From: Tsukamurella tyrosinosolvens
Lineage (GTDB): Bacteria; Actinomycetota; Actinomycetes; Mycobacteriales; Mycobacteriaceae
DNA length: 64,000 nucleotides
Reading direction: 5' to 3'
Assembly: GCF_900104775.1 (NCBI RefSeq)
Contig: NZ_FNSA01000003.1
Coordinates: 2,294,001 to 2,358,000, forward strand
Positions 1 to 8,485 of this stretch are shown here, piece by piece; within the stretch, counting starts at the first letter, position 1; each line of letters begins with the position of its first letter. The position numbers were made by a program, and so were the translations under genes. Under the pieces are notes generated by a model. The model ran no database searches. It saw only the letters and a list, made by a program, of their open reading frames with translations, and was not told the origin of the DNA.

Positions 1-763
1 CCGCGGTGATCGACTGCCCGAGCGGGCCGAGCGCGATCCAGGCCGTCGGGATCATCGCGGGCGCCCACAGCGGGCCACGCAGGAGCCGCAGCAGGACCGG
101 GGGCAGCACGATCAGGGAGGCCAGGAGCGTGAAGGCGAAGCAGCCGTAGCTGAACCACAGCAGCGACGTCCGCACGGTGCCGGCGGCCGCGTAGGGCAGG
201 AGCACCGCGCCGCCGGAGGCCGTCACCATCGGGGAGACGACCGGCATCAACCAGCCCGCGAACGCGCCGTCCTCGCGGTAGTGGCCGCCGCTGACCATCA
301 GGGCGGGGATGGCGAGTGCGAAGAACAGGCCCAGTGCCGATCCGATCACCCAGAGCGTGGTTCCCAGCGCCAGGGCTGCCGTCAGGCCGATCCAATCCCG
401 GCCGACCAGCACCGCGCCGATGCCGACGGTGAGGAAGGCCATCGCCATCGCGCCGTAGAAGTTCCCGATCACCGGGTCGCGATGGTGGCGTCGGGCGAAC
501 GCGGGGTAGCGGATCCAATGCGCGACGGTGCCCGCGGTGAGCACCGCGAGCAGCACCGCGGCCAGCACCCACACGGCGGCGGCCGCCGTGCGCAGGCCGG
601 GCACGTGCACCGGCAGGCCGACCGCCGCGTTGGCGATGATGCCGGTGCCCATGACCGACGCGAACCAGTTCGGCGTCAGGTTGGAGACGGCCTCCCGCGG
701 GCTGCGGAGATCGCGCAGGAGCCCGGCCCGGGCGGCGCGGGGTTCGGTGGTCGTCGCGTGCAT
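1..763 (-). CDS. TDT/TehA (SLAC1-fold) carrier, 3' end outside window
   Basis: Integral membrane protein of the tellurite-resistance/dicarboxylate transporter family. I translated it by hand from the ATG at 763. It has a short polar N-terminus, then the motif LTPNWFASVMGTGIIAN (about residues 32-48), which is typical of the first helix of this family, and further hydrophobic helices separated by short charged loops. The family moves C4-dicarboxylates, sulfite or other anions across the plasma membrane; the substrate cannot be read here. The gene runs off the left edge. It is divergent from a LysR regulator 71 bp away, the usual arrangement for a regulator and its target. Confidence 0.8.
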   Translation of the reverse strand, partial: MHATTTEPRAARAGLLRDLRSPREAVSNLTPNWFASVMGTGIIANAAVGLPVHVPGLRTAAAAVWVLAAVLLAVLTAGTVAHWIRYPAFARRHHRDPVIGNFYGAMAMAFLTVGIGAVLVGRDWIGLTAALALGTTLWVIGSALGLFFALAIPALMVSGGHYREDGAFAGWLMPVVSPMVTASGGAVLLPYAAAGTVRTSLLWFSYGCFAFTLLASLIVLPPVLLRLLRGPLWAPAMIPTAWIALGPLGQSITA

Positions 764-822
764 ACCGACCACTCTGTTCGGGCCGAGCGGCGTTCGGAAC
801 CCACAGGGCGCCTATCTACCCA

Positions 823-828
823 TAGACT
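823..828 (+). promoter_or_regulatory. -10 box TAGACT, leaderless LysR gene
   Basis: TAGACT is followed by exactly 6 nt and the ATG at 835, so the expected transcription start coincides with the start codon. Confidence 0.55.
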
Positions 829-834
829 CACGCT

Positions 835-1764
835 ATGGAAACGCCGTCCGTGGAATCGCTCCGCCTCCTGGTGGCCGTCGCCGATCTCGGCTCGATCTCC
901 GCGGCGGCGCGCGCGTGCTCGATCTCCCAGCCGAGCGCCAGCTCGCGCCTGCGCCACCTGGAACGGCAGCTCCGGCTCGATCTGCTGGATCGGCGCACCC
1001 GCGGCGCCGAGCTCACGCCCGAGGGCGCCGCGGTCACCGAGTGGGCCCGCTCGGTGACGGCCGCGATGGACGCGCTGCAGACCGGTGCCGAGGCCCTCCG
1101 GTTCGACCACACCGTGCGCATCGCGTGCAGCCAGACGATCGCCGAGTACCTCATGCCGGCGTGGTTGGCCCGGCTGCGCGAGCACACCGACGAGCCGGTG
1201 CACCTCACCGTCGGAAACTCTGCGGCCGTCGTCGCGGACGTGCGCGGCCACGTCGCCGACCTGGGCTTCATCGAGGGCCCGACGGTGCCCGACGACCTCG
1301 CCTCACGCACCGTCCGGACCGACCGGATGGTGCTGGTCGCAGCTCCCGGGGACCGTCTGGCCCGGCGGCGTGACGACCGGCCGCTCACCGCGGCGGAACT
1401 CGCGGAGCTGCCGTTGGTGACCCGCGAGCCGGGCGCCGGGACCCGCGACGCGCTCGAGGCGGCGCTGCGGCGGGCGGGGTTCGAGCCGGATCCGCGATCC
1501 ATCGCGCTCGGCACGAACGCCGCCGTGAAGATCATGGTCGCCGCGGGCGGGCGGGCCGCGGTGCTCAGCGAGCTCGCGGTCGCCGCGGAGCTGCGCGACG
1601 GCCGGCTCGTCGAGATCCCCACCGAGGGCGTCGACCTGCACCGACGCCTGCGCGCGGTGCGGCGTAAGGACGCCGCACCGCGCGAGGTGGTCGATACCTT
1701 GCTGGCGGTCGCTAGCGGGCGCGCCGCCGGAACGCCGAGAGCACGCCGAGGATCGCCACGGTGA
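835..1764 (+). CDS. LysR-family transcriptional regulator
   Basis: 309-residue LysR protein. The N-terminal winged helix-turn-helix (about residues 5-64) contains the typical SISAAARACSISQPSASSRL segment. The effector-binding domain follows (about 88-300), with the family-style sequences near LGFIEGP and RAAVLSE. It is divergent from the TDT carrier and probably controls it and/or itself. The 3' end overlaps the convergent permease gene by about 50 bp. No Shine-Dalgarno is visible; a TAGACT box 6 nt upstream of the ATG suggests a leaderless mRNA. The inducer is unknown. Confidence 0.88.
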   Translation: METPSVESLRLLVAVADLGSISAAARACSISQPSASSRLRHLERQLRLDLLDRRTRGAELTPEGAAVTEWARSVTAAMDALQTGAEALRFDHTVRIACSQTIAEYLMPAWLARLREHTDEPVHLTVGNSAAVVADVRGHVADLGFIEGPTVPDDLASRTVRTDRMVLVAAPGDRLARRRDDRPLTAAELAELPLVTREPGAGTRDALEAALRRAGFEPDPRSIALGTNAAVKIMVAAGGRAAVLSELAVAAELRDGRLVEIPTEGVDLHRRLRAVRRKDAAPREVVDTLLAVASGRAAGTPRARRGSPR

Positions 1765-2503
1765 CCAGCACGAGGAACATGGTGTTCGCGGCCGCGCCGA
1801 ACAGGTCGCCGCGGTCGGACTGGGTGAACACCGTGACGGGCAGCGTCCGCCACGAGGCGGGGTAGACCATGATCGTCGCGCCGAGCTCGCCCATGCAGAG
1901 CGCCACCGACAGTCCGGCCGCCGCGGCGATCGACGGCAGCAGCAGCGGCAGGCGCACCGTCAGCAGCAGGCGCAGCGACGACGCCCCGAGGGAGCCGCCG
2001 ACCTTGTCCAGCATCGGATCGAGCTGCGAGACCGCCGCCGACACCATCGAGTAGGCGAACGCGAAGACGAGGATCGCCTGCACCAGGATCACGATCGACG
2101 GGGTGCCGCCCAGCACCAGCGGCGGCGCCGAGAAGGCCACGAGCACACCGAGACCGACCACCACCGACGGCACGGCCACGGGCAGGTGGAAGAACGCGTC
2201 GACCGCGCCGCGGAGCCGGCCGGGCAGGCTCGGTACCGCCAGCGCCGCCCAGGTGCCGGCCACCACCGCGAGCGCGGACGCCAGGAGCGCGGTCTGGACC
2301 GAGACCCCGATGCTCGCGGCGTTCTCGGGCGTGAAGACGTCGGCGACGTGGTCCGTCGTCAGGGCGGCGGGAAGGACCGAGGTCCAGCTCGCGCTGAACG
2401 CCGTGATCACGGTGACGGCGACCGGCGTGACCACCAGCGTCAGCAGGACGACGGCGAAGACCGCCCACACGGCCACGCGGGCCGCCGGATTGCGCACCAG
2501 CAT
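1712..2503 (-). CDS. ABC transporter permease 2, aminophosphonate type
   Basis: Inner-membrane permease of 263 residues with about six hydrophobic helices. The BPD_transp_1 core carries an EAA-like loop (GGSLGASSLRLLLTVRLPLL) that contacts the ATPase. It is the last gene of the importer operon; its ATG overlaps the stop codon of the upstream permease (TGATG at 2501-2505), so the two are translationally coupled. Together with the first permease it forms the channel for the substrate delivered by the lipoprotein at 4454-5485. The phosphonate assignment rests on the neighbouring oxidase and phosphonatase-like hydrolase, not on this sequence alone. Confidence 0.85.
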   Translation of the reverse strand: MLVRNPAARVAVWAVFAVVLLTLVVTPVAVTVITAFSASWTSVLPAALTTDHVADVFTPENAASIGVSVQTALLASALAVVAGTWAALAVPSLPGRLRGAVDAFFHLPVAVPSVVVGLGVLVAFSAPPLVLGGTPSIVILVQAILVFAFAYSMVSAAVSQLDPMLDKVGGSLGASSLRLLLTVRLPLLLPSIAAAAGLSVALCMGELGATIMVYPASWRTLPVTVFTQSDRGDLFGAAANTMFLVLVTVAILGVLSAFRRRAR

Positions 2504-3363
2504 CAGCGCACCCCCTTCTTCATGAGCAGGCGGTACGCGACGTACGCGCCGATGGAGATGACCAGCTGCACCGTGGCGAGGACCGCCGCCGAGGCGAAGT
2601 CCTGGCCCACGATCGAGCGGGTGTAGATGAGCATCGGCACCGTGATGACGTCCTTGGCGCCGGTGAACAGCACGATCCCGAACTCGTTCAGCGTGAGCAG
2701 GAAGGTCAGCGAGCCCGCGGCGGCCAGCGCCGGGAGCACGGCGGGCAGGATGACGCGGGCGATGATCCGCAGCGGGCCGGCGCCCAGCGACGACGCCACG
2801 TCGATCTGCACCGTCGGGAACTGGCCGAACGCGGCGAGCATCGGCCGCACCACGAATGGCGTGTAGAAGGCGATCTCGGCGAGCACGACACCCCACAGCG
2901 ACGTCGTGAACGACCCCGTCGGCACGCCCAGCGACTGCGCGACGCCCACCGGGCCCAGCAGGACGCCCAGCGCCAGCGGGATGAGGAAGCTCGGGAACGA
3001 GACCACGACCTCGATCAGCCGTCCGACCGTCGCGGCGCCGGGGAAGGGCACGAACGCCAGCACCAGCGCGAGGAACGTGCCCGCGACGAGGCAGCCCGCC
3101 GTCGACAGGGCCGCGACCTTCACCGTCGTGCCCAGGGCGCTGAGCACGGCACCGTCGGTGAGGGGCTCGCGCCAAGTCGTGAATCCCGCCGGGCGCTCCG
3201 CCTTGTCGGTGAACGTGCGCGCGACGATCCCGACCAGGGGATACACGACCGCGACGAGGATGAACGCCACCGGCGGCAGCACCCAGACCCAGCGCGGCAC
3301 CGCGAACGAGGGTCCGCCGGCCCGCGCCGGGGGAGCGGGCGGCGCGTCGAGCACCGCGGTCAC
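2503..3363 (-). CDS. ABC transporter permease 1, aminophosphonate type
   Basis: 286-residue permease. After a proline-rich cytoplasmic N-terminus (residues 1-25) it has about six membrane helices and the EAA-type loop near SSLGAGPLRIIARVILPAVLP. I chose the GTG at 3363 because it overlaps the ATPase stop codon as GTGA, the junction style used throughout this operon; the longer open frame upstream lies inside the ATPase gene. It pairs with the permease at 1712-2503. Two separate permease genes are typical of the PhnSTUV-like 2-aminoethylphosphonate and Fe/spermidine-type importers. Confidence 0.85.
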   Translation of the reverse strand: MTAVLDAPPAPPARAGGPSFAVPRWVWVLPPVAFILVAVVYPLVGIVARTFTDKAERPAGFTTWREPLTDGAVLSALGTTVKVAALSTAGCLVAGTFLALVLAFVPFPGAATVGRLIEVVVSFPSFLIPLALGVLLGPVGVAQSLGVPTGSFTTSLWGVVLAEIAFYTPFVVRPMLAAFGQFPTVQIDVASSLGAGPLRIIARVILPAVLPALAAAGSLTFLLTLNEFGIVLFTGAKDVITVPMLIYTRSIVGQDFASAAVLATVQLVISIGAYVAYRLLMKKGVR

Positions 3364-4457
3364 TGCGGCACCACCATCACGTCCGCGGGGTCGACCTCGA
3401 CCCACAGCGTCTCCGCCTTGAGCGGTGCCTCGGTGAGCACCGGCACGTCGACGCCGATCGTCGCGCCCGCGTCGGCGACGCGCGCCGTCACGTGCCGGAC
3501 CGCGCCGCGCCACTGCTCCTGCTCGACGGTCACCCGCAGGCCGTTCGACGGTGCCGTCCGCGTGAACCGCCAGGCCCACGGCCGGACCGCGAGGAGGTGG
3601 TCGCCGTCGGGCAGCGGCCGCGAGGTGCGCAGCGCCCCGCCCGGCAGGACGTCCGCGCCGCCGAGGAAGGTCGCGGTGAATCGCGTCGGCGGGCGGTGGA
3701 AGAGCTCGTCGGTGGTGCCGATCGCCTCGAGCCGGGCGTCGCGCATGATCGCGACCCGGTCCGCCAGGGCGAGGGCTTCGCTCTGGTCGTGCGTCACGTA
3801 GACCATCGCGACGTCGGGCAGCTCGGCGCGCAGGCGCTGCAGCTCGCCGAGCATGTCCTTGCGCATCCCCGCGTCGAGCGCGGAGAGCGGCTCATCGAGC
3901 AGCACGACGTTCGGCCGGGTGGCCAGCGCGCGGGCGATCGCGACGCGCTGCTGCTGGCCGCCGGACAGCTGCCGCGGCAGGCGATCCGCGTACTCCGCCA
4001 TGCCGACCATGCCGAGCACCTCCGCGACGCGGGGCGCGATCGCCGACCGGTCGGCGCCGCGCGAGCGCAGGCCGAAGGCCACGTTCTTCGCGACGGTCAT
4101 ATGGGGGAACAGGGCGTAGCTCTGCACGACGATGCCGATGCCGCGCCGGGCGGGCGAGAGGTGCGTGACGTCGCGGCCGTCGATGGTCACGGTGCCGGAC
4201 GAGACCCGCTCGAAGCCGGCGATCGCCTTGAGGGCGGTGGACTTTCCCGACCCTGACGGCCCGAGCAGGGCGACGGTCTCGCCGCGCGCAACCTCGAAGC
4301 TGCAGTCCTGCAGGGCGACCGTGTCGCCGTAGGTGACGCTCACGTTCTGGACACCGACCGCCACCGTCCGGCGGACCGTCCGGTCCACGGCCTCGTCGTC
4401 GAGGCCCTTGGGCACGGACGGGACCGCGGTGGAGCGGGCGTTCTTGGGCGCGGTCAC
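3360..4457 (-). CDS. ABC transporter ATP-binding protein, aminophosphonate type
   Basis: 365-residue ATPase that energises import. Visible motifs are Walker A (LLGPSGSGKST), the Q-loop (VVQSYALFPHMTV), the signature LSGGQQQR, Walker B (NVVLLDEPLSALD) and the H-loop (YVTHDQSEA). A C-terminal extension of about 110 residues has the TOBE-like pattern of the CysA/PotA group. The start is the GTG at 4457, which overlaps the binding-protein stop as GTGA. About 40 residues of low-complexity N-terminus precede the first conserved strand, so a slightly later start is possible. Confidence 0.88.
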   Translation of the reverse strand: MTAPKNARSTAVPSVPKGLDDEAVDRTVRRTVAVGVQNVSVTYGDTVALQDCSFEVARGETVALLGPSGSGKSTALKAIAGFERVSSGTVTIDGRDVTHLSPARRGIGIVVQSYALFPHMTVAKNVAFGLRSRGADRSAIAPRVAEVLGMVGMAEYADRLPRQLSGGQQQRVAIARALATRPNVVLLDEPLSALDAGMRKDMLGELQRLRAELPDVAMVYVTHDQSEALALADRVAIMRDARLEAIGTTDELFHRPPTRFTATFLGGADVLPGGALRTSRPLPDGDHLLAVRPWAWRFTRTAPSNGLRVTVEQEQWRGAVRHVTARVADAGATIGVDVPVLTEAPLKAETLWVEVDPADVMVVPQ

Positions 4458-5485
4458 TGACCCGTGGCCTTCTCGTACGCCTTGACGTCGGCGTCCAGCC
4501 CGCCGAGGACCTCGTCCCAGTTCGGGTACCAGATCTCGACGCCGTCGAGGGCCTTGCGGAAGGCGTCGGCCTCGGGGCCGGAGGCGGTCACGTCGGAGCG
4601 GACCGGCGCGCCCCAGGCGCGAGCCGGAACGTTCTGCTGGACGTCCTTGGACAGCAGGTGCTCCATGAGCTTCTTGCCGTTGGCGGCGTGGGGAGCCTTG
4701 TCGGCGAGGCCCATGTAGTACGGCAGCGGCAGCGTGGTCCGCTTGCCGCCCCAGGTCGGGTAGAAGACCTCGTAGGCCACCTTGTCGGCGGCGATCGCGG
4801 CCAGCGCCATCTGGACGTCGGAGTTGGCGACGGTCAGCTCGCCCTTGGAGGTCTTCGGGCCGAGCTTGCCGGTGGACGTCGACGGGCCGACGTTGTTCGG
4901 CTGGAGGTCGGCGAGGTACTTCAGCGCGGCCTCCTTGCCCATGACGTGCTGCAACAGGAGCAGCAGGGCGGTGCCGTCGCCGGCCTTGCCGGGCGTCGAG
5001 TACTGGATCTTCTGCGCGAAGGCCGGGCCGGTGAACTCGGCCCAGTCGGCGGGCTTCGGCTGGGCCGCGGTGTTCCGGATCATCGCGAAGTAGTTGTTGA
5101 CCACGGCGACGTACGTCCCGTCGGCGGCCTTGAGCTCCGCCGGCACCGCCGACGTGTCGACCTCGGACTTCACGAGGGATCCCTGCTGCTGGGCCTGCTG
5201 GATGAACGGCGGCAGGGTGACGAGGACGTCGACCTGCGGGTTCGCCTTCTCCTTCTGGGCGCGGGAGACGACCTCGCCCGAGCCGGCCTCGACGAGCGCG
5301 ACCTTGACGCCGGTGCGCTGGGTGAAGTCCTCGAACTCGGCCTTGTACCAATCGCCGAGGCCGTCGGCGCTGTAGACGGTGACGGTGTCCGACGAGGCGG
5401 CGCCGCCGCCGGTGCCGCCGCACGCGGCGACCGCGAAGACCGCGGCCACGGCCGTGATCGCGGAGAGGGATCGGGTGATGCGCAT
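4454..5485 (-). CDS. 2-aminoethylphosphonate-type ABC substrate-binding lipoprotein
   Basis: 343-residue extracellular solute-binding protein. The signal peptide ends in a lipobox VAAC with the lipidated cysteine at residue 22. The mature part begins with DTVTVYSADGLGDWYKAEF, the Fe(III)/thiamine/AEP-binding type II fold. The closest family I recall is TIGR03261, proposed to bind 2-aminoethylphosphonate in genomes lacking classic PhnSTUV. It is followed by the ATPase and two permeases with 4-nt or 1-nt overlaps, giving one operon. Substrate is inferred from the hydrolase and oxidase next door; a related aminophosphonate is equally possible. Confidence 0.82.
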   Translation of the reverse strand: MRITRSLSAITAVAAVFAVAACGGTGGGAASSDTVTVYSADGLGDWYKAEFEDFTQRTGVKVALVEAGSGEVVSRAQKEKANPQVDVLVTLPPFIQQAQQQGSLVKSEVDTSAVPAELKAADGTYVAVVNNYFAMIRNTAAQPKPADWAEFTGPAFAQKIQYSTPGKAGDGTALLLLLQHVMGKEAALKYLADLQPNNVGPSTSTGKLGPKTSKGELTVANSDVQMALAAIAADKVAYEVFYPTWGGKRTTLPLPYYMGLADKAPHAANGKKLMEHLLSKDVQQNVPARAWGAPVRSDVTASGPEADAFRKALDGVEIWYPNWDEVLGGLDADVKAYEKATGQ

Positions 5486-5555
5486 GGGGGAGTGCCCTTC
5501 GTTCTCAGTGCTGCGGAGGTGGGGGGAGTGGGGTGTGACGGAGGTGTTCGGTCGG

Positions 5556-6662
5556 TCAGCTCGGGAAGTGCCGCCGGGCGAGGCCGTGGGCGATGGTCAT
5601 ACCGACGCCGGAGGTCACGATGCGCACGCTGAGGCGCTCCTCCGGCTCGGCGACGAGGTAGGGGCGCAGGGGGCTCGTGGCATAGACGCCCTGCCAGCGC
5701 TCGATGATCCGCAGCCCGTCGACGCCCAGGACGCGGGCGGCCTCTGCGCGGAGGGTCTCGGTGACCGTCTCGTCGAGGAACGGGGCGACGGTGCGCTCGG
5801 TGTGGTGCGAGTCGCCGATGAGCAATGTGCCGTCGGGACGCTGGGTGAACATGACGTTCGCGTCGATGTCCAGCAGGTCGGGCCGGTCGGCCGCCATCCG
5901 GGTCCGGAGCGCCGCGGCCGCCGTGGTCTCGGCGAAGGCGGGGTAGCGCAGGAGCGAGGTCGCGGTGAGGACGGCGGGCGTGACGACGGCGCCGGGATCC
6001 GCGGCGCGGGCCATCTGCAGAGCGCACCGCTGCACGCGGTGCTCCTCGGCGAGGTCGGGGTACAGGTGGTCGAGGTCGTGCCCGACGCAGACGATCACGC
6101 GCTGCGCCTCGATGGGGCCGCGGCTGGTGTGGGCACGGGCGCCATCGAAGCCGAGGTAGGCGGTGCCGAAGCGGACCTCGGCGCCGGGCTGCGCGTCGAC
6201 CCAGGCGGCCAGTCGCGCGACGGTGACCCGCGGGTCCACCCGCAGGTCCGCGAGGAGCGCGGCGCCGCCGATGACGTCGTCCGCTCCGCCGCCCGGGAGT
6301 TCGGCCCGGACCTCGCCGGCGGTGCGGAGGGCGACCTCGCCGGGCCGGGCCGCGGCCAGCTCCTCGAGGACGGCGAGCTCGGTGGCGTGGCGGGCGACGG
6401 CGAGGCCGCCCGTGGCGCGGGCACCGAGGCCTGCGCGACCGTCCAGGTCGAGCCAGCGCTCCCGCGCCAGGTGCGCGAGCTCGGCGAGGTCGCCCGACTG
6501 CCCGGTCACGCACGCGTGCCCGAAGTTGCGGATGGAGGCGCCCACGGCGCGGCTGTCCCGCTCGACGACGGTGACCGTGAGGCCCCGGTCGAGCGCCTCC
6601 ACGGCGTGCGCCAGGCCCACGATGCCGGCGCCGACGACGAGGACGTCCGTTGTGGTGTTCAT
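5556..6662 (-). CDS. FAD-dependent amine oxidase of phosphonate clusters (TIGR03364-like)
   Basis: 368-residue DAO/glycine-oxidase family flavoenzyme. The Rossmann dinucleotide motif GAGIVGLAHA sits at about residues 11-20, followed by VVERD at the end of strand 2 and ASIRNFGHA, which is characteristic of this clade. The family is repeatedly found beside phosphonatase-like hydrolases and is proposed to oxidatively deaminate an aminophosphonate to a phosphonoaldehyde, replacing the PhnW transaminase. Here it precedes the importer operon on the same strand (70-bp gap) and is divergent from the GntR regulator, so uptake and the first catabolic step are co-directional. Confidence 0.85.
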   Translation of the reverse strand: MNTTTDVLVVGAGIVGLAHAVEALDRGLTVTVVERDSRAVGASIRNFGHACVTGQSGDLAELAHLARERWLDLDGRAGLGARATGGLAVARHATELAVLEELAAARPGEVALRTAGEVRAELPGGGADDVIGGAALLADLRVDPRVTVARLAAWVDAQPGAEVRFGTAYLGFDGARAHTSRGPIEAQRVIVCVGHDLDHLYPDLAEEHRVQRCALQMARAADPGAVVTPAVLTATSLLRYPAFAETTAAAALRTRMAADRPDLLDIDANVMFTQRPDGTLLIGDSHHTERTVAPFLDETVTETLRAEAARVLGVDGLRIIERWQGVYATSPLRPYLVAEPEERLSVRIVTSGVGMTIAHGLARRHFPS

Positions 6663-6713
6663 GGCTCTCAGCGTGGCGTCCCGGCGCTGCCCTTGGCAAG
6701 ACAGATCGCTCGA

Positions 6714-6742
6714 TGTCTATACAAGTTGGTTCGATGTACATC
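6714..6742. promoter_or_regulatory. Palindromes in the divergent phosphonate promoter region
   Basis: TGTCTATACA (6714-6723) and the perfect palindrome GATGTACATC (6733-6742) lie between the divergent oxidase and regulator genes. The 9-mer ACTTGTATA occurs here on the minus strand (6718-6726), running into a TATAGA -10 box (6716-6721) for the oxidase operon, and again on the plus strand at 6800-6808. These are candidate operators for the adjacent GntR/UTRA protein. Confidence 0.5.
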
Positions 6743-6799
6743 CAGGTAATGCAGCCGTTCATCTGCCGTTCATCGACCGTGCAGGTGGGGCACGCTTTC

Positions 6800-6810
6800 A
6801 CTTGTATACT
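6800..6810 (+). promoter_or_regulatory. Operator half-site plus -10 box TATACT of the GntR gene
   Basis: ACTTGTATA (6800-6808) overlaps a near-consensus -10 box TATACT (6805-6810) seven nt before the GTG at 6818. The GTATAC core is itself palindromic, so regulator binding here would block the promoter. Confidence 0.5.
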
Positions 6811-6817
6811 CAATGGC

Positions 6818-7591
6818 GTGGTTGCAGCTCACCCCCTTCATCAACGCCTCGCCGCGGAGTTCCGTGCGCGCATCGCCTCCGGCCGCTGGCCGGAGGGCGA
6901 GCAGGCGCCCAGCGAGGCGCTGTTGTGCGAGGAGTTCGGCACCTCGCGCGGGCCGGTGCGCCAGGCGCTGGCCACCCTGCGCGCGGAGGGCCTGATCGTC
7001 GGCGGTCAGGGCCGCTCCCCGATCGTCCGCCGCAACGTCCCCAGCCACAGCGCCAGCGCCCTCGGCTCGTTCACCGCGTGGGCCCGCGAACAGGGCCGCG
7101 AGCCCGGACAGCGCACCACCCTCCAGGCCCGCGTCCCCGCGTCCCCGGACATCGCCGAGCGCCTGCAGGTGAAGCCGGGGGAGCCCGTTCTGGAGCTCCG
7201 CCGTGTCCGCACGCTCGACGGTGCCCCCGCGCTCTGCGAGACCATGTACTTCGTCTGGTCGCTGGGCAAGCGGCTCATGGAGTTCGACCCCGACGCCGGC
7301 TCCGTGAACCGCTTCCTCCTGGACGCCGGCGCCGACCTCTACGCCTCCACCCATCAGATCGATGCCGTCGCCGCGACCGCCGAGGACGCGGCGCAGCTCG
7401 GCCTCACGGAGGGCGCCCCACTGCTGCGCGTCCGCCGCACCACCACCGACGCCGCCGGCGACGTCGTCGAATACGGCGAGGACCGCTACGTCCCCGGCGT
7501 GACCACCGTGATCGTCGAGAACCGACTCTTCGCAGCGCCCACGGCGAACCCGCCGGCGTTGCGATCCGTACCCGTCAGGAGAGACGCATGA
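6818..7591 (+). CDS. GntR-family regulator (HutC/UTRA type) of the aminophosphonate locus
   Basis: 257-residue regulator: N-terminal winged helix (residues 5-70, with PSEALLCEEFGTSRGPVRQALATLRAEGLI) and a C-terminal UTRA ligand-binding domain (about 90-245). I chose the GTG at 6818 because it lies 7 nt after the TATACT -10 box and places the HTH at the usual distance; upstream in-frame codons have no support. Its stop overlaps the hydrolase ATG (ATGA), so regulator and enzyme are co-transcribed. Likely a repressor released by an aminophosphonate or its aldehyde, acting on the shared intergenic palindromes. Confidence 0.87.
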   Translation: MVAAHPLHQRLAAEFRARIASGRWPEGEQAPSEALLCEEFGTSRGPVRQALATLRAEGLIVGGQGRSPIVRRNVPSHSASALGSFTAWAREQGREPGQRTTLQARVPASPDIAERLQVKPGEPVLELRRVRTLDGAPALCETMYFVWSLGKRLMEFDPDAGSVNRFLLDAGADLYASTHQIDAVAATAEDAAQLGLTEGAPLLRVRRTTTDAAGDVVEYGEDRYVPGVTTVIVENRLFAAPTANPPALRSVPVRRDA

Positions 7592-8286
7592 CCGCACCCG
7601 CCCGCACCATCGACCTCGTCGCGCTGGACATGGCCGGCACGACGATCGACGACGGTGGCGCCGTCTACGAGGCGCTCCGCGGCGCCGTCGAGGACGGCGG
7701 GGCCACCGTCGCGCAGGCCGACCTGCAGGTGTGGATGGGTACCGACAAGGTGGAGGCGATCACCAACCTGCTCCGCCTCGGCGGCGTCGAGCCCACCCCC
7801 GAGCGCGTCGACGCGGGCTTCGCCCGCTTCCGGGAGCGACTGCAGGAGGCCTACGCCGCGACGCCGCCCACCGCCATCGAGGGCGTGCCCGCCGCGCTCG
7901 CCGAGCTCCGCGGGCGCGGGATCAAGATCGCCCTGACCACCGGGTTCGACGATGCCGTCGCCCTCCCGCTCCTCGCCGCGCTCGGCTGGAAGATCGGCGA
8001 CGGCGCCGACGCGGTCGTCGACGCCGTGGTCACCACGTCCGACGTGGCCGCGGGCCGCCCGGCGCCGTACATGATCCACCGCGCGATGGAGCGCACCGGC
8101 GTCCGCGACGTCCGCCGCGTGCTCGCCGCGGGGGACACCGCCGTCGACGTGCAGGCGGCGAACAATGCCGGCGCCGTCTCCGTCGGCGTGCTCACCGGCA
8201 AAGCCGACCCGCAGGTGCTCGCGGACGCCGGCGCCGACCACGTGCTCGGCGGCGTCGTCGACATCCCGGCCCTGCTCGACGCGTAG
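7588..8286 (+). CDS. Phosphonatase-like HAD hydrolase (TIGR03351-like)
   Basis: 232-residue HAD-superfamily enzyme related to phosphonoacetaldehyde hydrolase PhnX. HAD motif I is LDMAGTT with the nucleophile Asp14, the DxAGT form typical of phosphonatases. The cap segment has MGTDK with Lys54 where PhnX forms the Schiff base with the aldehyde. Motif III uses Arg in GRPAP instead of the usual Lys, also a phosphonatase trait. It should cleave the C-P bond of phosphonoacetaldehyde or a close analogue (for example the hydroxylated one) supplied by the oxidase at 5556-6662. ATGA-coupled to the regulator. No PhnW transaminase is present in the window. Confidence 0.87.
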   Translation: MTAPARTIDLVALDMAGTTIDDGGAVYEALRGAVEDGGATVAQADLQVWMGTDKVEAITNLLRLGGVEPTPERVDAGFARFRERLQEAYAATPPTAIEGVPAALAELRGRGIKIALTTGFDDAVALPLLAALGWKIGDGADAVVDAVVTTSDVAAGRPAPYMIHRAMERTGVRDVRRVLAAGDTAVDVQAANNAGAVSVGVLTGKADPQVLADAGADHVLGGVVDIPALLDA

Positions 8287-8350
8287 GGATCGGCCTCAGC
8301 AGCGGAGCCGAATCGTGATCGCCGGCGAGTGCACGACCGGCTCCCGCGAT

Positions 8351-8398
8351 CGTTTCCACCTCGTCATTCCGTTGCGACGGTATGACGAGGCGGAAACG
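8351..8398. terminator. Long hairpin between the hydrolase and the VTT protein
   Basis: Arms CGTTTCC (8351-8357)/GGAAACG (8392-8398), CTCGTCAT (8360-8367)/ATGACGAG (8382-8389) and CCG/CGG close a TTGCGA loop, giving 18 pairs with small internal mismatches. There is no T-tract. It sits in the 200-bp gap between convergent genes, so a bidirectional terminator is likely; a dispersed palindromic repeat is the alternative. Confidence 0.55.
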
Positions 8399-8485
8399 GG
8401 CTGGGGACCGCGGTCCGGCGTGCCGCACCCGACTTGAGCGGTGTGTGCACTTCGCGGCAAGCTCGCGGGCTTGCCTCCGCGGATA

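Noticed and set aside
828-2468. Long minus-strand frame opposite the LysR and permease region
   Set aside because: Arg-rich shadow; the true genes in the region have clear family motifs.
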